DNA of 32,995 nt. Origin: Dimargaris cristalligena (lineage: Eukaryota > Kickxellomycota > Dimargaritomycetes > Dimargaritales > Dimargaritaceae). Below are positions 20,458 through 30,180 of this stretch, in pieces. How positions within the stretch are numbered: the stretch's first letter is position 1; each line of letters opens with the position of its first letter. The stretch covers positions 1 to 32,995 of the forward strand of contig JANBQC010000302.1 of NCBI GenBank assembly GCA_027576995.1, written 5' to 3'. The translations under genes were made by a program, and so were the position numbers. The notes under the pieces were generated by a model that did no database searches, was not told the origin of the DNA, and worked only from the letters and a program-made list of their open reading frames with translations.

Positions 20458-21277
20458 GCGAAGCGTACGGCGGCTAAAGGAGGAGGGTACGGAATGAGAC
20501 GAGGAGGGATGCGAAGGAAGACGACGGCCCGGCCGACTTGACGAAGTACTGAATTACCAAGGGGCTATATAACAACAGAGCGGGTGTATATTATTATTAA
20601 TAATAATGATAATAATAAATGTAAGAAGGGAAAGTAGAGAAGGAGTCGCGACGGGACACGAAAGCGAAGCAGGTTCGTTAGATATAAAAGAAGAGCCGGT
20701 GGCTATATGCTACTAAGAAAGAGAGGGAAGAGAAAGGGGGGAGAACGAGACCTGTAAGAGAGAGAGAAAGGGGGGTGATGATAAATGCACAAAATTGGGA
20801 ATCGCTTGGTAAACGGGAGGGGCGCATCTTATCGACGAAACCCTTTTATTCATTTTTAAGGATGCGTGTGGGTGTCTGTATAGTTTAGCCAGAGTTACTC
20901 TATAGCCAATGCGGGAGCAGGGATCGCCGACTGCCCGCTACGCAGTCCTGCCAATGAGTCGTTGCAGAGAACCCCCGTAAATCCTCTCATACGGCATCCC
21001 TTTCCCGTTCGGGGCCTCTCCTAGACCGTTACTGCATATGACAGCCCCCCCCCGTTGTTACTTCCCGAATCGATCCAGCCTATCATCTCAGATAACAACC
21101 CTACGTCGATTTCATCCACCGCCCCGTTACTTGGAACCCCAACCTGTTCTACTTCACCCTTCGTTCTTCACCATACAAAGTGTAGATACCGATGCGAAGC
21201 CATGTATGAGTAACAGCAGGTTTAACCTTCATGAAGGCATTGCCCCCCAAGGGAGGCCCCTAAAAATAAAATAAACT

Positions 21278-21285
<8 letters not shown>

Positions 21286-21310
<25 letters not shown>
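21286..21310. repeat. (TA)n microsatellite
   Basis: An uninterrupted AT dinucleotide run in the intergenic region upstream of the G alpha gene. Confidence 0.85.
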
Positions 21311-22076
21311 CAATAGGTCCGAAGTCAGCTCCATTCTAACCTACGTGCCGATCACGTCAATCGTACCTTCACGAATGACAGCCTCCCTTGAGCCACGGCC
21401 CATCAAGAAACCCTGGCCGTAATCCGTGGCAGTGCCAGTATTAGTGTTAGGGTTAGTGTTCTGTAGCCCGTCCGGGTCCTCCAAAATTACAGTTGGGCAT
21501 GGGGGTATATATGTGGGACCCGTCGTAGTATTCCATCCGCGCCGTCAAGGGAAAGGGGAGTCTGTTATTTATCCTTACCCTGCCGGAGTTTATTCCAGTT
21601 CTTTAAACCAGAACGTCCCGCACAATGCCCCAGAGCCACACATCCCCGCAAACAGTGGCTTAGCCATCATCATCATCAACATGTCCGCCCTTGGTCAAGC
21701 GAATGTAGGTGGCATTTCGTTCCATCTCTCCCGACCGGCAATCATTCCTTCGCATTAGTAATATTAATGCGTATGCGGAGTATACCGCCCCGCCTGAAGG
21801 GTATCATCTCATCAGGCCGAATCTGCCAAGGCCGCTAATGAAATACAAGCGAAAGGCTTAAAATAAAGGGTTGTCGGGGGCGAAATAATGGGGGTGTCGG
21901 TCTTTCCTTTTTCCGCATGGAGCCCCCTCTCTAATAGGTGGAGGGGGATAGAGAGGTGAGAACCCTTTCTTCTCCAAGGTTAGTGGCGCGACTTCGGAAG
22001 ACCAAGGATATGGGTATAGGTCAGTCTCGTGAATTATTTAGACGGCGAATTGAAAATGATAGGCCGATTTATATAT

Positions 22077-22216
22077 ATGGGAGAAGTTCATTCAGGCTGT
22101 ATAATGAAAAATCCATTGGATGAGGCCAGCATTACTGGTTAAAAATACATTTCCCATATATTCACCCATACATGTATTATGTAAAACCTTATGCAGCTGG
22201 TTTGAATTTCATCCAT
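22077..22216. mobile_element. MITE-like element, copy 1
   Basis: This 140-bp non-coding element aligns without gaps to 29151-29290 (117 of 140 identical by hand count). Its ends are imperfect inverted repeats. The first 30 bases and the reverse complement of the last 30 match at 21 positions, including the shared core TTCA and AGCTG/GGCTG blocks. The flanks carry TTATATAT directly before and directly after, a possible 8-bp target duplication of the size made by hAT elements, but the AT-rich context makes this ambiguous. No transposase frame is present. Confidence 0.65.
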
Positions 22217-22364
22217 TTATATATATAAAGTAAGACCGCCAATTAACATCCACCCTGGTCATGGACAGCAATACTAGTTAACTAAACCAAAGCCCCTCTT
22301 TCCCTTCGTCCATGTCTTACCGATGCACGAAGAAAACCCCACGGTTAATTGGACCCGTCTAATT

Positions 22365-22481
22365 GCCACCTCTAATCAGCGAGGTGGCGGTACATGTGCA
22401 ATATAACCACCACCACACCATATCCTAAGGTTCGAGGGGCATAGTATAGCTAATAATGTTGCTGTGGTGCCTCGAATTAGG
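22365..22481. repeat. two adjacent hairpins
   Basis: The first is GCCACCTC / GAGGTGGC (22365-22388), a perfect 8-bp stem with an 8-base loop. The second is CCTAA plus TTCGAGG (22424-22437) against CCTCGAA plus TTAGG (22470-22481), with a GG bulge on the left. Both lie within 120 bp in non-coding DNA, about 150 bp beyond the end of MITE copy 1. Confidence 0.45.
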
Positions 22482-23043
22482 AAGACACCATTGTAAGGCA
22501 TATCGGGAAGGAGAGGCAAGTCCCATCCATTGGTACCTATTTCCATCTTCACTTATAAATGCCTAGTCACCCTCCTCCAAATTTCGTAGAAGTAGGTGGT
22601 TGTCGGTGTATTATTAACATTATTATTGGCAGAGGCGGGGTTTTATTGTTGGATGAACAGGGGGGCCTTGCAATTAGTTGGATCGACAAGTTTGGAAAGA
22701 TAAGCTAGTACCAAAGCAGGGGTGAAGATTGGCCGGAATAGGACGAGGAGGGACAGTGATTGTAATTATAAATAAGCATGGCAGCCGTGTACTTTGGTCC
22801 TAAATTTATATCAAAAACAGACATGTGCGCAGATAGATTCAGTCGGCCTGTTTTACTCTGGGGCATGTGTCCCTCCTCCCTGACAATCCACTGGGGAGTG
22901 GCTCAAATGGAGCCCCCCAAGTGCCCCCTTTTCTCCCCTCCACCCCCGCTCCATGTGGATGTCACTCCCTAACACCTCTATACCTATTTTCATCAATGAG
23001 CCAGTTAGGATGTCTCAGAGGCACCCCTCCCCCTGACATTCAA

Positions 23044-23066
23044 ATATATATATATATATATATATA
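23044..23066. repeat. (TA)n microsatellite
   Basis: An uninterrupted AT dinucleotide run, about 170 bp from the tRNA-like locus. Confidence 0.85.
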
Positions 23067-23231
23067 CAAGTAATGTAGACTCCCCAATGCTCACCACTCA
23101 TTACACTACACTAGCTTAATGAAATCAGCTACGCTCCTGGTATGAACCACGAACTGGCTACAGTATAAGATAAAAGTATCCGAAAATCATTGTTTTATTT
23201 ACAAGTGTACAAATTAGCCAGTTCATAGGAT

Positions 23232-23333
23232 TGCGGCCCAACGGATTCGATCCGCTCGGCCCGTTAGTACAGAGTGGCCGGGAACGCATGCCCGATGGTT
23301 GTGATGCCATTAGCCCAATTACACTATGCGCCG
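23232..23333 (-). tRNA. tRNA-like Pol III locus, possibly a degenerate tRNA or SINE head
   Basis: On the minus strand TAGTGTAATTGG (23326-23315) fits the A box consensus TRGYNNARNNG, and GATCGAATC (23252-23244) fits the B box GWTCRANNC. The B box sits in a plausible T arm: a 5-bp stem AGCGG/CCGTT with a 7-base loop. The A-B spacing of 74 nt would require an intron or long variable arm. The 3' acceptor strand GGGCCGC has no pairing partner at the expected 5' position, and I could not assign an anticodon. It lies about 260 bp beyond the stop codon of the Hua1-like gene. Confidence 0.35.
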
Positions 23334-23588
23334 GGCGAGGGGATGGTGATAAATAAATGCATTTATAGAGTGAATATATAGATCAAACCAATAGTGCAGA
23401 ATAAACGGGTTTAGAAGATGAGTTAGTGCATTGCGAGTAAAGAGGGATTAGAGATGGTGGATGAGGGAGTTATGGGAATATCAGATTGGAATGAATAGGT
23501 TTGAAGATATGGAGGGAAAGGTGGGGAGAGGGTATACTATATGCACTAGGTAACACCATGTCTATGGATATATGCGCTATTCAATGAT

Positions 23589-24815
23589 TTAGGCCGCCGT
23601 CCCAGTCCTTAGCGGACTACCCCAGGTCGAATTACACATGGGACACCGATTCGGCAAATTACGCATTACGCTATCGGGTATCAGCTGCTCCTCATGTAAC
23701 CGATGTCGACTGCGACACACGAAGCAGGATGGCGAAGTAGTAGATGATGAGGAGGAGGTGGGAGTAGTTTGCGTAGAATTAAGGCTAGTCTGACTCGCTG
23801 AGCGGGTCCGCCCAGAATACGTACCATAGTGCCGACCATGAGCCGGTCCCCCGCCGTAGGGGGCGGCGGGTTGCCGCAATGAAGCGCTGCGTTGACCACG
23901 ATTGAGGTTCACGTCACTATGGCTGTGGCCGTTATGGGGATAACTATTATGTCGGTACTGATATTGGGACGTGGTCGTGGCCGGTCGGCTATTTCCGGCA
24001 GTGGCCAAGAAGGGGCTGGGGACGCCGGCGCCAAAAGGAAGGAAGGGCGGTCGAACCCCCCCTAAGCCCACGACCGAACCCGGGACGGGGACGGCGTAGT
24101 TAACCCTACCACCACCACTACCGGCGACGGGGTATGGGTCGTAGGGCTGGAGGGTGAGTTGGGCCAATTCGGACATGAGTGACGAAAAGGGACCCCGGTG
24201 GGTTTGGAAGTCCCAAACCGACGACGGTAGTCGCGTGCCACAGGCCGGGCAGGGTCCCCGCGGGGTGAGGCGGGGGGCCGTAAAACACTGTGGACAGGTG
24301 CGGATGCCCAACCGGACCGCTTCACCCCGTGGGCAGCGATTGCAGGGCTTGCCCGGCCGTTTGTAGCCGGTGTCTTCGCATTTCCAGCACCAGGGCATGG
24401 TGGGGCCGCTTTGTTGATTGGACTGGGGATATAAGGGCGCATACGAGACCCTAGCGCCCTGGCTATTGGTGCCACCACCTACGACCGTGGGCCCCGGCCG
24501 GTGTAAATTCAATAATGAAGCAGACCCTTGATTAGGGTTCAAAAACTGGTTGCTGTAGGAGGGCTGGGCGGAAGCCGGGCGACCACTATTACTGCCTCCG
24601 GGGACCGGTCGAGACGGAAGGGTGGGCCGGGCGGAGGCCGAGGTCGCTCCACTAATATTCAGTGGGGGGGTTGGGCGCGCCGGCCGGGGTGGGGGATTAT
24701 TCCAACCCTGCGAACCCGATTCAACCACCTGTTCATCGGGGCGGGCGTAGGGAGTGTACGGCGGCGGCGCTTCGTCCGGGGTGGTTTCGTTTAGTGCCAA
24801 TAAGTGGTCTTGCAT
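23589..24815 (-). CDS. HUA1: Hua1-like CxxC zinc protein with N-terminal PPPY motif
   Basis: Single frame, 408 residues, about twice the length of yeast Hua1. Yeast Hua1 is a cytoplasmic protein with a zinc finger resembling that of DnaJ/type I J-proteins and has been linked to actin patches. Residues 17-20 are PPPY, a ligand for WW domains such as those of Rsp5-type ubiquitin ligases. Residues 25-140 are Pro/Ser/Gly-rich and probably disordered. Four CxxC pairs follow at C143/C146, C158/C161, C174/C177 and C189/C192. The first reads CxKCxxTGYK, which is the Hua1 signature. Another disordered stretch leads to a C-terminal pair of CxxC motifs (C364/C367 and C391/C394) with His371 and His374 between them, not expected in yeast Hua1. 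TTTTCCAG sits just before the ATG, so a 5' leader intron or an extra upstream exon is possible. A TTTATT at about 23194 could be the poly(A) signal on this strand. Confidence 0.7.
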   Translation of the reverse strand: MQDHLLALNETTPDEAPPPYTPYARPDEQVVESGSQGWNNPPPRPARPTPPLNISGATSASARPTLPSRPVPGGSNSGRPASAQPSYSNQFLNPNQGSASLLNLHRPGPTVVGGGTNSQGARVSYAPLYPQSNQQSGPTMPWCWKCEDTGYKRPGKPCNRCPRGEAVRLGIRTCPQCFTAPRLTPRGPCPACGTRLPSSVWDFQTHRGPFSSLMSELAQLTLQPYDPYPVAGSGGGRVNYAVPVPGSVVGLGGVRPPFLPFGAGVPSPFLATAGNSRPATTTSQYQYRHNSYPHNGHSHSDVNLNRGQRSASLRQPAAPYGGGPAHGRHYGTYSGRTRSASQTSLNSTQTTPTSSSSSTTSPSCFVCRSRHRLHEEQLIPDSVMRNLPNRCPMCNSTWGSPLRTGTAA

Positions 24816-25459
24816 GCTGGAAAATAGACGGGAAGGGGGTAGCAGTGTGTGTGTGTGCGTGTGTGTGTATGCGTGTTTAAGAGCGAGGAGGAAAGGTATA
24901 TGTACGAATGTAGGCTATTAAGGGTTGGGAGCGAATTCCGGCTACTGGTGGACGACGGCGGCACCAAGTGGGGGGTATGGAGTGAGGGGGAGGAGGAGTA
25001 TTCTTCACACTGGGCCACGACGGGCTCCTTGGCGTAGGACAAAGGGGGGGGATAGGGCAAGTGATACGGCACTGGGTTCAAGGAACACGTATGCACAAGG
25101 CCACAAGCTCAGGACGTTTGAGCCAAAGGAAATGAGAAAAAGAGGGAATGGGAGAAAGTGAGAGAGACAGGTAACGGTAGTAACTGACACTGCCAGACAG
25201 GCTCTGGTGAGTTAAATATAGAGCGAAACAAAGGATATAATAAAGACTCAAGGAGTTGGGAGAATACGAACCGAATCAGGCGGATCGGCTAGGTATGTGG
25301 GTTTTGTGCCAAGCCTGGAAAAGGACAGGCATAAAAGAGTAGAATTGTAAGTGGTAATGGCAATGAGGGTGACGCAACTATTATAAAAAGAAAGGGAGAA
25401 AGAAGTATTATAGAATAATATAAGTAGTAGAGGACTGTTTGCTGCTGTATTTAGCAGGA

Positions 25460-25462
<3 letters not shown>

Positions 25463-25490
<28 letters not shown>
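25463..25490. repeat. (CT)n microsatellite
   Basis: Fourteen uninterrupted CT units, about 650 bp upstream of the Hua1-like start codon. Confidence 0.9.
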
Positions 25491-25495
<5 letters not shown>

Positions 25496-26570
25496 TCCAG
25501 CTGGAAATTAATAATAGGCTGGCAACGCAAGGCGGAAAAAGTAAGGAGAGGGGGGCGGGTCCGTTGGCCCAGTAATATCGTCAAAACGACCTATAGTTGA
25601 GCTGTGGGCGGGTTTCTAAAGAGAAGCCTTGGCCTATGAATAGAAGGCCATCGTCCCTATATATAAATACATCTATTGTATTCCTTTTTGCAGCCCGCCA
25701 TTCTTTCTGTATATCTTTCCGCAACGCTGCGTCCACGCATGCGTGTGTTCTTTTCCTACCTTCTCAACCCACAATCAATGATCGGAGAGGGTTGAACAGG
25801 AGAGATATGGAGAATAGGATTAATAATATATAATGCTAACTCTGAGTCCCTTTTTATGGCCCGAATATATGTACATATGGAGTTGGCCCTTTCCTGCCAA
25901 GACATTATTACCAATCCATACACAACCAGTAGTGGTAATCCGGTAAAAATTATTGTTTCCTGAACAATCCAACCATGGAGAGGGATCATTTCCCCATATT
26001 CATACACACATATACACTACCATTTCCTGCATTATCCTTGCAAATTCCATGGGTAAACCATTAAATACATTCCCAACCTGAGTAGAAAACCAATTTAACC
26101 ATGAATCCAAAAATGTCGGCAGCTTTTCTCACCCTACCATTTTATCGCACAGACTGGAAAGATTTACATTCTGGGATAGGCAGGTCAACAACAGCCTTAC
26201 TTCTCGTGAATTTAATGGGGGAATACCGGGGTCTTAACGACACCTTGGTCTGTATTACCTACTGGTTTGGGACACATACTTTATTACCAATTCATTATTC
26301 AGCCCCATGGCTTGGGCTTGGTTGGGGGTATCTCAGGTATTTCTAATAAAAGCCAAGCCGATGATGAAATGCGTGACTGCCATCAATTGTGACTGGGTAC
26401 CATAAGGTATATCATAAATAGGTATAGTAGTGTGGAGCAATGTATTTATTCAAGAGTTTGCATATATAAAAACGAATTTAATAATAATCAACTCATTAGA
26501 ATCAATCTTGTGAAGGAGGGGTTGATGAACCCCATATGATTTGCGTTGGAGGTAGTATAATTTTGCGGTG

Positions 26571-26596
26571 GTATATTATATATATATATATATATA
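26571..26596. repeat. (TA)n microsatellite
   Basis: An AT dinucleotide run downstream of the orphan coiled-coil gene's stop codon. Confidence 0.8.
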
Positions 26597-26884
26597 AGGC
26601 AAGAGGCGTGGTATAAGACAGTGGTAATGATCGTTGGCGAGAGAAGGAGAAAAGAAGGTTGATAATGTCGAGTAAAAGAGGAGAGAGAGAGAGTGAGAGA
26701 AATCGTATAATCTCTTGATAATAATCATTGGGGCATAAAATGTCATTCAGGGTCGTATAAAACCCGTTAGATAGGTAAGGTAAAGTATGCCAATACACCG
26801 ACTTGGTAGACCTATACAAAACCATATCAGTGTCCGTAGTCGACTGAGCTGCTTCGGGGGAATACAGTGAAAACCTCTACTATA

Positions 26885-28138
26885 TTAGTCCGAACGGTCG
26901 GTCGAAGTAGACGAGGGTGGTTGGGTGTGTTTGTTCTGGGGCTCATTCGGGGTGGCCTCATCACTATTATCTTGACCACGACGGGTAGCTGCGGTGATAT
27001 CCGCTACTACTGGGGTAGGAGGGGCACGCAACTCACTGGCTAACTGCTGGGCCACAGTAGCCGGCGAGACGGCACTACTACTACCCCTGTGGCCATCTTC
27101 AGCAGCACTGCTCTTCTTGGTCTGGGCGGTATGGTAGCGACGGTGGGTGGCAGCCGCCAACGATGCCAATACCGACTGCGTAGACGTAGCCGCAGTTGGG
27201 GTAGAAGGGGTCGATGAAGATGCCGATGACGAGGGGGCAGGGATAGGTGAGGTCGAACTCGCATCAGCGGATCGGTCGCTGCGGCCCAGGGATTTTGCAT
27301 TAGTCGGGGCTAATGGGGAAGATGCTGCCAGCAGCCGCAGTGGTTGCAATTGTTGCTGCTGGTGGTGGTGATGGGGGTGTGCTTGCAGTGGTTGGTTCAG
27401 TCCCAGCTTCTGTTGCAGCTCGGCAGCCAGGGTTGCCTGGAGCCGGTGTCCGAGTTGGGCCTCCCGCAGCTTATCCGCCAGATTGGCCTGTTGCTGCTGA
27501 CGCTGTTCTTCGGCCAGCTTGAGTCGGGCCACGGTTACTTGACATTGGTGGACCAGGGCCGTCATTTCCTTAAGATACGCCTGCATGGTCCGTTTTTCCG
27601 CCGCAGCCTGCGTGGCCGAAAGACCGGTGTCGGCGCGGGGGTTGCTGGGGGGCAATGTCGACAACGAAGGGGCGACGAGCTCCTGGGATTCGCTGGAGGC
27701 CTGGTGGTTGTCACGCTTGGTGTCGGTGGTGGTGGTAGCAGTCGAAGAAGTGTCGTCGCATTTGACTGGGGTAGGGGGGGAGACCTGGTGGGGCTCGATC
27801 GGGCGAACGTGACGCACAGCGGGATTCCCACTGAAGAGAATGAAGCGCATTTCTGGGGACAGCTGCTTCGAGTAAATGCGGCGAGCTTCAGTGGGGACAC
27901 TGCGCTGTTGCTGGTGGGGAGCGGCGGTCTTGGGTTTGTCACTGCTATTGCTATTGCTCGTCTTCAGGGGCCGGGTGGCTGAGGCGGAGGGCACCACACT
28001 AGCGTACCGTTTGGTCAGCCGAGAATATTGGGTGGTGGTAGGGGGAGGAGAGGTCAGCCGTCCCAGCGTACCCTTACAGCCGAGGGAAGCCCGGGGGAAG
28101 CGCGACACAATACCGGCGGTAGCGGTAGAAGGATTCAT
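26885..28138 (-). CDS. orphan protein with mitochondrial-type N-terminus and coiled coil
   Basis: Intronless, 417 residues, family not recognised. The first 45 residues hold seven Arg/Lys, many Ser/Thr/Gly and no acidic residue, as in a mitochondrial presequence (RFPRASLG, RLTKRYASVV). A compact block at about 85-120 (EARRIYSKQLSPEMRFILFS then GNPAVRHVRPIEPHQ) looks structured. After a Ser/Thr/Pro linker, residues of about 175-250 form a helical heptad-rich region (AAAEKRTMQAYLKEM, QCQVTVARLKLAEEQ, LREAQLGHRLQATLAAEL). A His/Gln run follows, then a long low-complexity Ser/Ala/Thr tail with STPSTPTAATSTQS. The start has a good context (ACCATG). A matrix or inner-membrane accessory protein is possible but is inference from targeting alone. 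Confidence 0.6.
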   Translation of the reverse strand: MNPSTATAGIVSRFPRASLGCKGTLGRLTSPPPTTTQYSRLTKRYASVVPSASATRPLKTSNSNSSDKPKTAAPHQQQRSVPTEARRIYSKQLSPEMRFILFSGNPAVRHVRPIEPHQVSPPTPVKCDDTSSTATTTTDTKRDNHQASSESQELVAPSLSTLPPSNPRADTGLSATQAAAEKRTMQAYLKEMTALVHQCQVTVARLKLAEEQRQQQQANLADKLREAQLGHRLQATLAAELQQKLGLNQPLQAHPHHHHQQQQLQPLRLLAASSPLAPTNAKSLGRSDRSADASSTSPIPAPSSSASSSTPSTPTAATSTQSVLASLAAATHRRYHTAQTKKSSAAEDGHRGSSSAVSPATVAQQLASELRAPPTPVVADITAATRRGQDNSDEATPNEPQNKHTQPPSSTSTDRSD

Positions 28139-28234
28139 GGTGTCAAACTATTGGGAAAGGAGGTGGGCAAACAACTAACTAACCAACTAGGTAGTGCAAG
28201 GGGATTGTAGTCGAACGAGTGGGGAGGGTGTTGT

Positions 28235-28299
28235 CTTTCTCGGAAGGGAATGGGAGGGGTGTAATCGCTTTCTCGGAAGGAATGGGAGGGGTGTAATCG
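28235..28299. repeat. two-copy tandem repeat upstream of the orphan gene
   Basis: Copies of 33 bp (28235-28267) and 32 bp (28268-28299) read CTTTCTCGGAAG, then GGAATGGGAGGGG, then TGTAATCG. They differ by one G. They sit 97-161 bp upstream of the minus-strand start codon at 28138, so they are positioned as promoter or leader sequence. A looser third match to the GAATGGG and TCGAACG parts is not convincing. Confidence 0.7.
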
Positions 28300-29150
28300 A
28301 AGCGCTTTAACGGGAGTTTTTCCGAAGCGTCGCTTGAGTTAAGAGCCGAATGCAGGCCATCCAAGTGTCGGGCGAGCAAACCGTGTATACGCTAAGCAAT
28401 ATATCGATGTATAAAAGGACCAGCGGCGCTGTGGCAATGAGTCAATAAAAGTAAAGAACAGGGAATATACGACAATAAAGAACGGGTCCCTTGGAAAGCG
28501 TGACCTGGGTGTGTTTTGCGACTGGGGACGGTGGTGATACTGCAGTAAAAAAAAAGAGAGAGAGAACGGAGGATCCCCGAGTCCACGGACCTGGTCTGAG
28601 AAGTAATAATAATGCTATGTGATAGAGAGATAAGAGAGTGTGAATAATAGATAAGGACCGTTGAAACACTACTACTCTAGGGTGAAACGCGGTGAGGTTG
28701 GAGAAAGTATAATAATTTAAATAAAAATATATATTGTAGAGGGTGTTTAGGTTGGCCCGGGAATAAAAGTAGAGTAGAGTAGAGTAGAATGTGAGGAAAG
28801 CAGATCGCAACGGGGCGGCACGCTCCTTATATATATATATATATCGCACTGTTTATTTATAGAGTCGAATAACTGGGAGGGGAAACCAGCGGAATGGTTT
28901 CAGCATGGAACATTAAAAAGAAACTACCCCCGAGAAACTGCTCCCAAGCACACTGCAGCCGCTACCAGTTCTCTGTATATTATTATACCGGAAAAGAGGG
29001 AGGAGTATATATGTCTTGAATGGGGTTGTGTTAGAGGATATGGGCCACGCGACTCCTCCTATTTCTATATCCTATCTCCTACATTCCCCCCTCCCCGCGT
29101 ATTAACTAACTCTATACACACTTTGCGCAGTCTTGGGGAGTATTATAGAC

Positions 29151-29290
29151 ATGGGAGAAGTTCATCCAAGCTGTATAACGAAAAATCCATTAGATTTGGC
29201 CAATATTACTAGTTAACAATACATTTCCCATATATTTTCCCATACACGTATAATGCAAACCCTTATATAGCTGGGCCGAATTTCACCCAC
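29151..29290. mobile_element. MITE-like element, copy 2
   Basis: Same 140-bp element as 22077-22216 and in the same orientation. By hand count there are 23 differences, 16 of them transitions. Its own ends match as inverted repeats at 22 of 30 positions (ATGGGAGAAGTTC against GTGGGTGAAATTC). No clear target duplication is seen around this copy. No coding capacity. Confidence 0.65.
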
Positions 29291-30180
29291 ATGCTCCATC
29301 CCCCAGGGTCCACGACGAGCAGTGTGGCGCACTTCCCCCATTTTGACTAGCCGGGGTGTTATCTATCGGATACATTGGCATTTTTCTATAGGCCAATCCC
29401 GGTCCTGTGGGTCTACAATTCTCTTGGATCCCAGTGGCCCAAACGATCCGGCTTTTCTATTAGGCCTATGTAAACCACTTCCCCTCTCTTCATTCGTCGG
29501 TCGGTGCCACACTGGCTTTCTTCGCTCTAAACGAAGGCACACCCGTCTGTAAAATCAGCTTTGTTCTGCTCTGGCCCGTTGCCGTTACGGAGTTGTAGAG
29601 AGGAGAGAAAACGAGGAAAATAATACACACACATATACAACAATGTAGGAAGACCGCCGCTGATTTACTACAGACCGACCACCAAAGTATCAACAACCAG
29701 GTCTACCTACTACTGGTGTGGTGGTGGTGACATCATGGCTATCGTCCCTCCTACTACTTTACTATACTCCTCCCCCTTCTTCAGCTGCCAAAGTGCACAT
29801 GCCCTCTCCTATTATTCCAATGTGACCTCCGCCCCCCCCCCAACCGAAGGGATAAAAACACACTACATTCATTCATATATATATATCACCCACCTCGCCT
29901 CCCTTAAACTTAAACGCAAAATAAAATGGCCCTGCTCATCTGCCCAGTGGGTTTCCCCAACCCCCTGGATTCTACTTCATGCCAGACCAGCTAATGCAAT
30001 CGGAGTTTTATGGGCCGCTGACCAGGTAGCCGAGCATGTAATCGGTGGAAAAGATGGAGGAAGTAGACGGTTGTGCATAAGTCCAATATATTAGATGCCA
30101 TAACCCCCGCTCCCTATAGAAATGCCCCAGTTAATAGTGACCGTGGCTCGATACGCAAACTACTTGGGCGTTTTTTCTTT

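Larger units (their letters stand above)
19108..23588. other. large intergenic region
   Basis: This 4.5 kb stretch has no convincing protein gene. A minus-strand frame is open from about 20550 to 20020 but is weak and listed separately. Other short frames lie at 21038-21274 and 21426-21758 (+) without motifs. The region holds one MITE copy (22077-22216), two hairpins (22365-22481), TA-dinucleotide runs (21286-21310 and 23044-23066) and a tRNA-like locus (23232-23333). Confidence 0.5.
24816..26884. other. intergenic region upstream of the Hua1-like gene
   Basis: No supported gene. It contains a GT/GC-rich repeat (24846-24876) immediately upstream of the Hua1-like start, purine-rich runs, a (CT)n run at 25463-25490 and a (TA)n run at 26571-26596. 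A plus-strand ATG frame of 81 codons at 26101-26346 has no motif and is probably fortuitous. A TTTATT at about 26444 could serve as the poly(A) signal of the minus-strand gene that ends at 26885. Confidence 0.45.
28139..30180. other. intergenic region upstream of the orphan coiled-coil gene
   Basis: No supported gene. It contains the tandem duplication at 28235-28299, a (GTAGA)n run near 28769-28790, a (TA)n run at 28828-28844 and MITE copy 2. Promoter-like sequence at about 29850-29925 leads to an ATG at 29926 with a 22-codon frame. A Pro-rich reading (PSGFPQPPGFYFMPDQ) runs in another frame there, but no full gene could be assembled. Confidence 0.45.

Noticed and set aside
21440..21460. TTAGGGTTAG-like telomere repeat
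   Set aside because: A single short occurrence inside ordinary sequence, not an array.
24062..24478. 138-codon minus-strand frame inside the Hua1-like gene
   Set aside because: It is an out-of-frame shadow of the GC-rich coding sequence; the CxxC frame explains the region.
25940..26060. Possible third MITE copy (ATCATTTCCCCATATTCATAC, AAATACATTCCC)
   Set aside because: Only short AT-rich blocks match, the order differs and the ends are missing.
27344..27982. 212-codon plus-strand frame opposite the orphan coiled-coil gene
   Set aside because: Leu/Gly/Val-rich antisense of a Gln/Ala/Thr-rich coding frame. The minus-strand frame has the better start and overall length.
29926..30075. Possible gene start with Pro-rich frame PSGFPQPPGFYFMPDQ
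   Set aside because: The ATG and the Pro-rich reading are in different frames, a stop precedes the latter, and no splice arrangement gave a continuing product.
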